This document shows positions 24,193 to 32,008 of a stretch of 36,742 nt of DNA, one piece after another. Under the pieces are notes generated by a model. It was not told where the DNA came from, did not search any database, and saw only the letters and a list, made by a program, of their open reading frames with translations. Numbering within the stretch: position 1 is the first letter of the stretch; each line of letters begins with the position of its first letter. The translations under genes were made by a program, and so were the position numbers. The stretch is from Helicobacter sp. (lineage in GTDB: Bacteria; Campylobacterota; Campylobacteria; Campylobacterales; Helicobacteraceae): assembly GCA_029264655.1 (NCBI GenBank), contig JARHZY010000049.1:1-36742 (forward strand). Direction: 5' to 3'.

Positions 24193-25983
24193 TTAACGAA
24201 CATAGCCCAAATCACGCAATGTATTTGCAAGTTCTGCAAGTAATGGACCACCACGTCCGCCACTACCACCATGCTCTATAAGAATAGTAATAACATATTT
24301 TGGATTTTCATAAGGTAAAAATGCGGTAATCCAGCTTTGTGATCTATGCCAATATTCCATATCAGCCTCCCTTTTTCTTCTGATTGCATCTTGGGCAATA
24401 CCTACGACTTGAGCTGTCCCTGTTTTACATGCAAGTGTAACTTTTGTGCTTCGTGTTACGCGATATGCAGTGCCTGATGGATCGGAGCAAACTTGATACA
24501 TGCCAAGCCGCAAAGCAGGTAATTTTGTATGTTCAAATTTTGTTAATACATCTTGTGTGGGTATTTTTGTTGGCATACCACCTAACTCTTTAGCAAAATG
24601 GGGAGTTACAAGCTTGCCGCTTGCAATCAAAGCAGTATAACGTGCAATTTGCATAGGTGTTGCAAGGAAAGAACCCTGCCCAATTGAAGTAACAATGGTG
24701 TCCCCCACATACCATTGTTGCGAATAATTTTTCATTTTCCACTCTGGTGTTGGAAAGATTCCCATATTTTCATAGGGCAAATCAATGCCTGTTTTTTGAC
24801 CAAAGCCCATTTTATTCATAATTAAGGAAATATTGTTAATACCTGCAATTTGCGAAAGCTTATAAAAATAGACATCAACACTTTCTCTAATAGCTTTATA
24901 CACATCGGCACTACCATGCCCTCCAGCTTTCCAATCACGAAATTTATGTTTATTTACTTCGATATATGGGGGAGTATTGATAATTGTTTTTTCTGTTGTG
25001 TCTGTAAATTCTAGAAATGCAAGTGCCATACCCATTTTAATAACAGAACCCGGTGGGTATTGCCCACTAATAAGTTTGTTGATTAGGGGTTTATAGGGAT
25101 TTTCTAGTAAATCTTTGTATTTTTTGTGTGATATTCCACCTACAAAATCATTAATATTATATTCAGGATAACTTCCTGCAGCAAGTATCTCACCATTATG
25201 TGCATCCATTATAATGGCTGCCCCATTATGTTCGCTAAAAACCGAATCAAGCTTTTCTTGCAAACGCATATCAAGACTTACTTTCATATCATTATTGCTT
25301 GTAGCAGGTATTTCTTGAATAAGTCTTAATTGTTGGTTAAGGCTATTTACCTGTATGGTTTTCTCACCAAGCTGCCCTTGTAAAAACTCATTATAATATT
25401 TTTCAAGCCCCTGCTTACCAATAATTTTTGTATATCGTGAAACACGATCATTTTCCCTATCACGCACATCACTTGCACCAATATATCCTATAACATGTGC
25501 AGCTGATGCATTATTTGGATAGAATCTTTTTGTGGTTGGTGTTATAACAATATTCTTTTTTTGTATCATGGTGGCATACACAATTTGCATTTGTGCATAA
25601 GGAACAAAGTCTATTAAAGTAACGGGTGTGCGTCTATAAATGCTATTAAATTTTTGGTATGTTTCACGCAATTCATCTACATCCACATCAATAATATGTG
25701 TCGCTATGAAGGCAAGCTCTTGCTCAAGTTCATCGCGATTTAAGCGGTTACGCAATGCAAGATTAAAGCCCAGCTCATTAATCGCTAAAGGCTCATTATT
25801 TCTATCGAGTATTTGTCCTCTTGTTGGCACAAGAATTTCAGTTTTTATGGTATTAGCTACAGATAGCTTATTGTAATATTCATGCCTTGCAATCGATAAT
25901 ATATAAAGCTTAATGATAATAGTAGCAAAGATAATACCAAACACTACATAAAGAATTTTAAAACTTTGTGGTATTTTTTTCAT
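24193..25983 (-). CDS. mrdA: Penicillin-binding protein 2 (peptidoglycan transpeptidase)
   Basis: A class B PBP of 596 residues that crosslinks peptidoglycan during cell elongation, working with RodA and the Mre complex. One N-terminal membrane anchor (about 9-30) is followed by the dimerisation/pedestal domain starting LVPTRGQILDRNNEPLA. The transpeptidase domain has the three active-site motifs SVIK (Ser313-Lys316), SVD (368-370, the SxN motif with Asp in place of Asn, as in other PBP2) and KTGT (520-523). The start follows the MreD-like gene by 2 bases, so the two are translationally linked. This arrangement supports a cell-shape role for both. Confidence 0.95.
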   Translation of the reverse strand: MKKIPQSFKILYVVFGIIFATIIIKLYILSIARHEYYNKLSVANTIKTEILVPTRGQILDRNNEPLAINELGFNLALRNRLNRDELEQELAFIATHIIDVDVDELRETYQKFNSIYRRTPVTLIDFVPYAQMQIVYATMIQKKNIVITPTTKRFYPNNASAAHVIGYIGASDVRDRENDRVSRYTKIIGKQGLEKYYNEFLQGQLGEKTIQVNSLNQQLRLIQEIPATSNNDMKVSLDMRLQEKLDSVFSEHNGAAIIMDAHNGEILAAGSYPEYNINDFVGGISHKKYKDLLENPYKPLINKLISGQYPPGSVIKMGMALAFLEFTDTTEKTIINTPPYIEVNKHKFRDWKAGGHGSADVYKAIRESVDVYFYKLSQIAGINNISLIMNKMGFGQKTGIDLPYENMGIFPTPEWKMKNYSQQWYVGDTIVTSIGQGSFLATPMQIARYTALIASGKLVTPHFAKELGGMPTKIPTQDVLTKFEHTKLPALRLGMYQVCSDPSGTAYRVTRSTKVTLACKTGTAQVVGIAQDAIRRKREADMEYWHRSQSWITAFLPYENPKYVITILIEHGGSGGRGGPLLAELANTLRDLGYVR

Positions 25984-25985
25984 AA

Positions 25986-26462
25986 TTACTCTTTAATAAA
26001 AATATAATAATAAAGGATTGCAAATATGCAATCCATGATAAGATAATAGATATAAATAGATGAAATTGCAAGCATGGGGGTTTTAAACAATATATTACAC
26101 AATAATAATCCCGCGAAATAAAGCAAATAAAGTGCACAAATATAAATGAGAATAAAAAAGGCATTAACAAGCAGTATAGATTCTAATTGTTGGGCTATAA
26201 ATAATTGCACAATAAAAAATACACAAGGAATAATCCCAGTAAGCAATGCTTTATCAAACTCATAAAAGAATAAACAACCTATAATAACTATTGGAATATA
26301 AAACTTTTCTTCATTATAATGTTGGTGAAATATGAGAAATAAAATACCCATAAGCGGGGGTAAAAGCGGATAAATATCACTCATCACAATATAAAGAAAA
26401 TATGTTATAACTCCACCAACAACAAGAAGAATATATTTTGCTTTTGTGCGTTTATATATCAT
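25986..26462 (-). CDS. MreD-like rod-shape membrane protein
   Basis: A 158-residue, very hydrophobic protein with about five membrane segments and almost no soluble loops. It precedes mrdA by 2 bases. That is the usual place of MreD in gene orders where MreD is a membrane partner of MreC and PBP2. MreD sequences are poorly conserved, so the call rests on hydropathy and position. A TATAAT -10 box lies at 26487-26492 on the minus strand, about 25 bases before the start. It could also be another small membrane protein. Confidence 0.65.
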   Translation of the reverse strand: MIYKRTKAKYILLVVGGVITYFLYIVMSDIYPLLPPLMGILFLIFHQHYNEEKFYIPIVIIGCLFFYEFDKALLTGIIPCVFFIVQLFIAQQLESILLVNAFFILIYICALYLLYFAGLLLCNILFKTPMLAISSIYIYYLIMDCIFAILYYYIFIKE

Positions 26463-26951
26463 AAGGGCATACTCTTTTTATTTATAATTATACATCATTC
26501 TAGCTTGAAGTGCAAGATTTAAGGTAAGAAATGCATTCTCATGCTGCATAAATATGTATATAGAGTGCTGTATTGTTTCTTGATAATTCTCAAACAATTT
26601 ATTTTCTTTTAACCATAGTTCTAAAGTATTGAAAATGATATATTATCACCTTTATAGGCTATATTATCTTTGGTTGTTAAAGGAATAGTGATAAAGAAGT
26701 ATAAATAGTATGAAAAGTTTATTTCAACTAGCAAATATATACGGATATATAGTATATTTGATATATAGCACTTCTATAGAAAATGAGTAAAATTTTTATG
26801 ATAGATATTAAAGCCCAAAAAATACACCATAAAAGTAATATGATAAAAAAGTGTATTCAAGTTTTGCTGCCACTCTATTAGGAAGTATTTACACATAAGA
26901 CAGATTAACCAATGGTAAAATATTTTTTAGATATTGAGTATATTTCAATAT
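26463..26951. other. Intergenic gap downstream of rplY remnant
   Basis: 489 bases. The left end holds the promoter of the MreD-like gene (TATAAT, minus strand, 26487-26492). The right end holds one arm (26930-26941) of a 12-base inverted repeat, GATATTGAGTAT, whose other arm is 27033-27044 inside the rplY remnant. Nothing else is supported. Confidence 0.45.
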
Positions 26952-27044
26952 TTAAATAATGCCAATAATAGCTATTGGGTTTTTCAATAATACTAGCACT
27001 TGCATTTTCTAGTAAATCATATGCAAGAAAGCATACTCAATATC
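26952..27044 (-). pseudogene. Decayed duplicate of the rplY 3' end
   Basis: Read on the minus strand, this stretch matches the last about 30 codons of rplY (27100 onward) with many substitutions. The best-kept piece reads SIIEKP then, after a 1-base shift, IAIIGII-stop, against SVIEKPSVAIVGVIKAK in the real gene. Further upstream DIEYAFL and YDLLENASAS correspond to DVGHAIL and RDLPEIAGVS, again with a shift between. The similarity may reach to about 27075. This is a degenerated partial duplication lying about 55 bases downstream of rplY. Confidence 0.75.
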
Positions 27045-27099
27045 AAAGATATTCGCATAAACTCTATTCATTATTATTGAAAAATATTGTAATGTTGTC

Positions 27100-27636
27100 T
27101 TATTTTGCCTTAATAACACCAACGATAGCTACTGATGGCTTTTCAATGACACTAACACCTGCAATCTCTGGTAAATCACGCACAAGAATGGCATGCCCAA
27201 CATCAAGACTGCTTACATCAAGTGTATAATCATTTGGTAGCACCGCCGCATCACATTTTACTGCTACTCTTTTACGCGAAAATACAAGCACACCTTTATT
27301 TTTTAAACCAACAGGCGAGCCTGTAACTTTGATGGGAACTTTATATTTTGCTATGCAACCTTTTATTGCAAACATCATATCTACATGCAAAATATCGCTT
27401 GTTACTGGGTCTTTTTGGTATTCTTGCACAACAACATCATATGTGTTATTTCCGATTTTAACAGGGAAAATAAGTGTCTGTTTGGTACGCATATATCTAA
27501 TAAAATCGTTGCGTTTAAATGCACAATGTATATTTTCTTTCCCTTTACCATAGATATTGGCAATTAGATAACCATCTCGTTTTAACGCTTTGGCGTTAGC
27601 TTTACTAATACTATCTCTAAGCTTGCCTTCTAACAT
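27100..27636 (-). CDS. rplY: 50S ribosomal protein L25 (bL25, Ctc type)
   Basis: The 178-residue protein is the long, two-domain bL25 that binds 5S rRNA. It has the N-terminal 5S-binding domain with RDSISKANAKALKRDGYLIANIYGKG and YQKDPVTSDILHVD, followed by the C-terminal Ctc domain ending IEKPSVAIVGVIKAK. The length equals that of the Helicobacter protein as I recall it. AAGGA lies 7 bases before the ATG. A TATAAT -10 box at 27671-27676 on the minus strand is about 35 bases upstream, and it is flanked by a palindrome shared with the divergent hugZ region. A decayed copy of its end lies downstream. Confidence 0.95.
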   Translation of the reverse strand: MLEGKLRDSISKANAKALKRDGYLIANIYGKGKENIHCAFKRNDFIRYMRTKQTLIFPVKIGNNTYDVVVQEYQKDPVTSDILHVDMMFAIKGCIAKYKVPIKVTGSPVGLKNKGVLVFSRKRVAVKCDAAVLPNDYTLDVSSLDVGHAILVRDLPEIAGVSVIEKPSVAIVGVIKAK

Positions 27637-27670
27637 TAATAAATCCTTTCAAGATAAAATAAAAGGGCAT

Positions 27671-27695
27671 ATTATATCATATTGATAACAATATG
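27671..27695. promoter_or_regulatory. rplY -10 box and adjacent palindrome in divergent rplY-hugZ space
   Basis: TATAAT on the minus strand (27671-27676) is followed upstream by CATATTG-ATAA-CAATATG (27678-27695), a perfect palindrome that fills the spacer region of the rplY promoter. It contains a GATAA core like iron-regulator sites, but it does not match the Fur box well enough to name a regulator. Confidence 0.45.
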
Positions 27696-27805
27696 TCAAA
27701 GATTCTATCCAAATATTGATATTCTAAGGTATAGTGCATTGTAAATTTTATTAAGAAACACATAAATAAAAATATTTATCATTTTTATTGACAAAAATAT
27801 GGTAT

Positions 27806-27811
27806 TATAAT
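27806..27811 (+). promoter_or_regulatory. hugZ promoter -10 box
   Basis: TATAAT about 30 bases before the hugZ start. TTGACA occurs at 27788-27793, but only 12 bases away, so it is not a normal -35 for this box. Confidence 0.5.
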
Positions 27812-27841
27812 GTTTTTATTATTTATTATAAGGAGCGATAT

Positions 27842-28591
27842 ATGAGCGTTACAAGTATTATAGAGCACATGAATGGACATCATGCAGCAGAGCTGTTAGG
27901 TTTGGTAAAGCATTATGGCGGTTTTGACGCAAAGGAAGTAGCACTTGCTAATGTTACAGAAGATGGTATGTATATACAGGCTGATGGCAAGGAGATTTTT
28001 GCACCATTTCCTACAAAAACTGCACCACAAGATTATAAAAATGCTATTATAGGGCTTTGTGGCACTATTAGTAAAAAAGATGAACAAATAGCTGATGAAG
28101 TAGAATCTTTTAAAGATGAGTTTAATACCATATTGCTTGCTTCTCTTTCCAAAGACAATAAGCCACATATTAGCTATTCGCCATTATTGCGATATCAGGG
28201 AGAATATTATCTTTATATAAGTGAAGTTGCAGCCCATTGTCAAAATTTACGCACTAATTCAGATTCTGCTCAAGTTATGTTTATTGAAAATGAAGATAAA
28301 GCAAAAAGTATCTTAGCACGAAAACGTCTTACTTATGATGTGAGTGTAAAGTTTTTGCCACGCGATGATTTTTTTAATAAGGTTTATGATAGCTTTGAAG
28401 AGCGTGTAGGTAAAAATGCTGGTCTTGCACAAGTGCGTGGAATGGAGGATTTTCATTTAGTAAAAATACAATTTAAAGAAGGACGCTTTGTAAAAGGGTT
28501 TGGACAAGCATATAGCATTGATGAACAAGGTAAAATTGGACATGTTAGGGGTGGTAGTGGTGGTATGCCACACAAGATGGGACATAAATAA
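27842..28591 (+). CDS. hugZ: HugZ-family heme oxygenase
   Basis: A 249-residue split-barrel protein that degrades heme and so provides iron. It begins MSVTSIIEHMNGHHAAELLGLVKHYGG, a region shared with DUF2470-type and HugZ proteins. The flavin-like split-barrel core follows with LASLSKDNKPHISYSPLL and AQVMFIENEDKAKSI. The C-terminal tail GGSGGMPHKMGHK holds the histidines, one of which ligates heme in the H. pylori enzyme. The start at 27842 has AAGGAG 8 bases upstream; a longer in-frame start at 27788 lies inside the promoter. The gene is transcribed away from rplY, and iron control would be expected but is not proven by the sequence. Confidence 0.93.
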   Translation: MSVTSIIEHMNGHHAAELLGLVKHYGGFDAKEVALANVTEDGMYIQADGKEIFAPFPTKTAPQDYKNAIIGLCGTISKKDEQIADEVESFKDEFNTILLASLSKDNKPHISYSPLLRYQGEYYLYISEVAAHCQNLRTNSDSAQVMFIENEDKAKSILARKRLTYDVSVKFLPRDDFFNKVYDSFEERVGKNAGLAQVRGMEDFHLVKIQFKEGRFVKGFGQAYSIDEQGKIGHVRGGSGGMPHKMGHK

Positions 28592-29397
28592 TAAAATATA
28601 GTTTTGCATTGCTTTATTTAAGTATAAGTCAATTGCAAGACTTTGTGTTTTGATTATTTTATGGTGGCAAAGCATATATAAACTATATACTTTGTCTATG
28701 ATGGAATCTGTAAAATATTTTTTTGGCTTATTTTTATGTGTTTTAAGAACCAAGAAAAGCAGTTAGCATTGTAGTTTTTTATTATAATTTGTCGTTTGTA
28801 AAAAAGCTCATAATGCAAGAGATACAAGGATTACACAATAAAATAACTCTCTCTACTAAGGTTTTTTATCTTTATTGAGCTAAACAAGCTTCAATATATC
28901 TAAAATATATTCTTTGGTGGGTGTTTTGGATATTCTTTATTCTTTTATTTATATTCAATCTGCTTTATTTGAATAATAGCTTAGAATCTATATGAATTGA
29001 TATATGTTTCTCTAAACCATGCAACACATAAAGCACATGTTGTGGATTTGTATCGATGGGTTCTTTTTAGAATATAGTCAATAGCACAAAAGTTATAATA
29101 TGTGTTTATAGCCAAAAAATATATTTTTACAAAATAGAGAGTATTTCAATTTATGGGAATAGTAGATTTTATTTATATGTTGGATTATTTATTGCATTAT
29201 AGATTCAAAGCTTGATATTTGCTTTAGATAATATTATAAGCAATACTGCCCTTACGCTTTAGAATCTAAATCATTTTTATAGCCATGTAGGCTACAAAGC
29301 AAGCATGCAATAATAAAATAAAAAGCAAAATATTTTATTATTTTTTATTGAAGCACATTATGACTAAATATAAAATCACTATATTGATAGCAATATA
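28592..29397. other. Long non-coding gap, 806 bases
   Basis: Lies between converging hugZ and the outer-membrane-protein gene. No tRNA, terminator with a clear T-run or real gene was found. On the minus strand 28981-29145 is open for 54 codons without a start (includes DYILKRTHRYKSTTCALC) and may be gene debris. Its size and lack of features are unusual for this compact window. Confidence 0.4.
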
Positions 29398-30009
29398 TTA
29401 GAATTTATAGGAGTAAGATGAACCAACATAAATTGCTGCACCTACGCTTGTTTTAGAGCCTTCTGCATTCAATGCAGCACCAATTTTTATACCAATATCA
29501 AATTCATGGTGTTCATTTACCGTTGTTCTTGAGCCAAGATTAATACCTAATGTTGTGGCAACTGTTGTATCCGCACGCGTCATACCTTTAGGCACATATA
29601 TTGGTGTGCCCATGAGCATCCCACCAAAGAAGCCAGCATACATACCGGTTGTAAAAGCACTATCGCTAACAAAATCAAAAAGCATATCTCCATTAAGATC
29701 AGCCATAACATTTAAATTCACATTCATGCTAGCACTTGTAGTTTGAGTTGCAGGGATTGCCAAGAGTCCAAATGCACTAATAGCAGAAACATAGAATCTC
29801 GCACCAATATGCTCATAGAAAAATGCTTGGTAACCACCTTTGAAACCAATTGCAAGGGAAGAGTTTAAAGCTGCCCCATTACTTAATTGTCCTGTAATCA
29901 TACCACCAAGGTTTAAACCCAAAAAGCCGCCATTATTATTTTCTGCCGCATTCATACTAGTAAAGCTAAGCACACTGGCAAGCACACTTGAGAGTAACAA
30001 TTTTTTCAT
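29398..30009 (-). CDS. Outer-membrane beta-barrel protein (Helicobacter OMP-like)
   Basis: A 203-residue protein with a signal peptide (MKKLLLSSVLASVLSFTSMNAAENN, cleavage probably after NAA). It is followed by alternating hydrophobic-glycine strands (GFLGLNLGGM, SLAIGFKGGYQAFF, GARFYVSAIS) and ends with the outer-membrane signature SSYSYKF (terminal Phe). The size fits an eight-stranded barrel. It resembles the small OMPs of Helicobacter, whose function is mostly adhesion or unknown. The promoter holds a 13-T tract in its spacer (listed separately), so the level of this surface protein may vary by slippage. A TAAGGAATG Shine-Dalgarno lies 6-7 bases before the ATG. Confidence 0.88.
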   Translation of the reverse strand: MKKLLLSSVLASVLSFTSMNAAENNNGGFLGLNLGGMITGQLSNGAALNSSLAIGFKGGYQAFFYEHIGARFYVSAISAFGLLAIPATQTTSASMNVNLNVMADLNGDMLFDFVSDSAFTTGMYAGFFGGMLMGTPIYVPKGMTRADTTVATTLGINLGSRTTVNEHHEFDIGIKIGAALNAEGSKTSVGAAIYVGSSYSYKF

Positions 30010-30045
30010 ATCGCATTCCTTACAAAAAAGATAAATATTTGTCGC

Positions 30046-30075
30046 ATTTTACAAAAAAAAAAAAACAAAAGTCAA
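30046..30075 (-). promoter_or_regulatory. OMP promoter with T13 tract in the spacer
   Basis: Minus strand: TTGACT (30070-30075), TTTG, 13 T (30053-30065), G, TAAAAT (30046-30051). The spacer is 18 bases, and loss of one T would give the optimal 17. The start codon lies about 36 bases downstream. The layout is the same as that before the 52-residue gene. Confidence 0.65.
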
Positions 30076-30281
30076 GACCACTATTCTATTTTTTATATAT
30101 TTAGACTTTTATATAACAATATGTAACATTTTTTAAAAAAATATTCAATATATATAAATATAATACAACTATACAAAGCTTTTATTTTTGTTTGTAAAAT
30201 GACAAAATTGAGTAAAATGTTGTATATTTGGTGATGTGGTAGTGTAATGAGATTCTGTATTTATGGACAATAAAATCAAAA

Positions 30282-30315
30282 AAGTGCCTATTCTTTATGA
30301 GTCTATATAGCACTT
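30282..30315 (-). terminator. Possible terminator downstream of ribE
   Basis: On the minus strand AAGTGC pairs with GCACTT across a loop of 22 bases that may itself pair in part, followed by TTTTGATTTTATT. It lies about 135 bases beyond the ribE stop, so the link to ribE is plausible but not tight. Confidence 0.4.
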
Positions 30316-30449
30316 CTTTTGTTTTTGATTTAAATTGTTAGAATAGATAAAAGCATTAACCATGTAAATGCAGTAAAATCTAATATGCATCCATTGAATA
30401 TAATGCAATATATTATTACAAGAGAGTTTTGTTGGCTATATTTATTGTA

Positions 30450-31085
30450 TTAATATGCGAGTGTAACAGAATCATAAAAATCTTGCATTGTTTGTTGTTT
30501 GTTGGTTATATTGTATGTTTGTAAATATTTATGTAGCATACTTGCGATACTTCGTGTAATAATATCAGTTTCAATATTTACTCTCCGCCCTACTGCATAT
30601 TGCATAAATAGTGTATTTTGCATAGTATGGGGAATAAGCACAAGGCTAAAAGTGCTATCTTGCACTTTATGTATTGTAAGACTAATACCATCAATACACA
30701 CACTTCCTTTTTCAATCATGCATTCAAGGGTTTTTGCTGTTGTTTCTATGTAAAAGATATGTTGGTTTGCTTGTGTTTCTTTAGCTTTTATGATACCAAT
30801 AGAGTCGATATGCCCCTGCACGATATGCCCATGTAATCCATCATGCAAACGCAAAGCAGGTTCAATATGCACGAGTCCTTGTAAATTCTCTATAGCAATA
30901 AGTGCTGCTGTAGCCGTGCTTAACTCAACACTAAAATGTGTTGGTGTGCTCTCTATAGCAGTTAAGCATGCACCATTTACCGCGATACTATCACCTATTG
31001 ATGGGTATAAATCAGATTCTAAGCATAGAATCTGATTCCGATAGAAACGCACTTTTGCAAATTTTCTGACAAGTCCGCTAAACAT
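30450..31085 (-). CDS. ribE: Riboflavin synthase, alpha subunit
   Basis: Converts two molecules of 6,7-dimethyl-8-ribityllumazine into riboflavin and a pyrimidine; works as a homotrimer. The 211-residue protein starts MFSGLVRKFAKV and shows the two lumazine-binding barrel repeats. Repeat one has SIAVNGACLTAIE; repeat two has GHIVQGHIDSIG followed by VCIDGISLTIHKV. The length is normal. GGAGA lies shortly before the ATG, and a TATAAT -10 box lies at 31158-31163 on the minus strand. No FMN riboswitch was noticed in the 66-base leader. It appears to be transcribed alone. Confidence 0.94.
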   Translation of the reverse strand: MFSGLVRKFAKVRFYRNQILCLESDLYPSIGDSIAVNGACLTAIESTPTHFSVELSTATAALIAIENLQGLVHIEPALRLHDGLHGHIVQGHIDSIGIIKAKETQANQHIFYIETTAKTLECMIEKGSVCIDGISLTIHKVQDSTFSLVLIPHTMQNTLFMQYAVGRRVNIETDIITRSIASMLHKYLQTYNITNKQQTMQDFYDSVTLAY

Positions 31086-31549
31086 ATTGAATCTCCATAT
31101 TTTAATTGTGATAGATTTTTCATATCATAAAAATATAAAATTCTATTTTTATAGTGAATTATACGATATAAAATCCCTAATATCTATCATTTTTTATTGT
31201 TTTGTGTGATTTAGGCGTGTGATATTGTAGAATTACAATGCCTATATTGTAAAATTTTTATTTTGTGGCAACAAACTAAAATATATCTATTGCACCAATA
31301 CTATAATTTCACACACTATGTAATTTTAGATTCTAAAATAACTTCTTTTTACGACATGTTGCTTATTCTTATAGGATTTTCCTTGTTAGCATAAAAAATA
31401 AAGTTTGTTTTTGGTAATATTTGAGAGTAATAGAATGTAGAAAATTATAATATAATTATTCAAGGGCATAAATACATTTTATGCTTTGGTGTGGGAGATT
31501 AAAAGCTATATTATGGGCTATATGAGAGTATTTATATGCATAATACCCT
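31086..31549. other. Intergenic gap, 464 bases
   Basis: The left end holds the ribE promoter (TATAAT on the minus strand, 31158-31163). The right end is the trailer of the flgE unit. No gene or clear terminator is seen. It is AT-rich. Confidence 0.5.
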
Positions 31550-31975
31550 TTATCTAGCCCCCATAATTTTCCATTCAAAAGGTAATGTAACTTCTATGGT
31601 CTGTAAAGCTGCATTATCTGATTCTGTAATATATGCAGGAAAATCAAGACTTGCACGATTTAATGTTTTTGTAATTTCACTTTCAATAATTTCATTACTT
31701 AATCCTTCGGATTTTTGTAGAATTTCTACATCGTGTAATACCACTTCCTTACCTGATATATGCACATGTGCTAATGCTTTTACCCCATATCCATTTAAAA
31801 CCCATTCTTGTGGATAACGCATTGCATTATTAACGATATAGCGATAAAGTGCAAAATTTTGCACATTTTCGTTCATCTCTGCATGGCGTTCCATACTATA
31901 GGGGAAGCGTTCCCATCTTTTTTCTTCAAGTTGTTTTGCTGCATTATCTGCAAGCATTGCTAAAACAATATCCAT
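31550..31975 (-). CDS. Unknown protein with TonB-C-like domain, downstream of flgE
   Basis: A 141-residue protein without signal peptide or membrane helix. Residues 54-136 follow the pattern of the TonB C-terminal fold: YPQEWVLNGYGVKALAHVHI, then VVLHDVEILQKSEGL, a helix TKTLNRASLDFPAY and a final strand IEVTLPFEWKI. TonB itself has a membrane anchor, so this would be a stand-alone or divergent version, perhaps not periplasmic. The N-terminal 50 residues are helical and charged. A near-perfect Shine-Dalgarno (AAAGGAGGT) is 5-6 bases before ATG, implying high expression. It follows flgE by 33 bases and is probably under the same sigma-54 promoter, so a hook-related role is possible. Confidence 0.7.
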   Translation of the reverse strand: MDIVLAMLADNAAKQLEEKRWERFPYSMERHAEMNENVQNFALYRYIVNNAMRYPQEWVLNGYGVKALAHVHISGKEVVLHDVEILQKSEGLSNEIIESEITKTLNRASLDFPAYITESDNAALQTIEVTLPFEWKIMGAR

Positions 31976-32008
31976 GTGTTACCTCCTTTCAACCACCGCA
32001 TTCCTATA

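Larger units (their letters stand above)
30010..30449. other. Intergenic gap between OMP gene and ribE
   Basis: 440 bases with the OMP promoter at the left and a terminator-like hairpin at 30282-30315. No gene was found; the rest is AT-rich sequence without recognisable structure. Confidence 0.5.

Noticed and set aside
26975..27229. Plus-strand open frame across the rplY remnant and rplY 3' end
   Set aside because: It is antisense to bL25 and its decayed copy. Its two halves look alike only because of that duplication.
27788..27811. Classical -35/-10 promoter for hugZ (TTGACA and TATAAT)
   Set aside because: Only 12 bases separate the two elements, too short for a sigma-70-type promoter. 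Only the -10 is kept.
28981..29145. 54-codon open stretch on the minus strand
   Set aside because: No start codon or Shine-Dalgarno sequence and no recognised similarity. Stretches of this length arise by chance.
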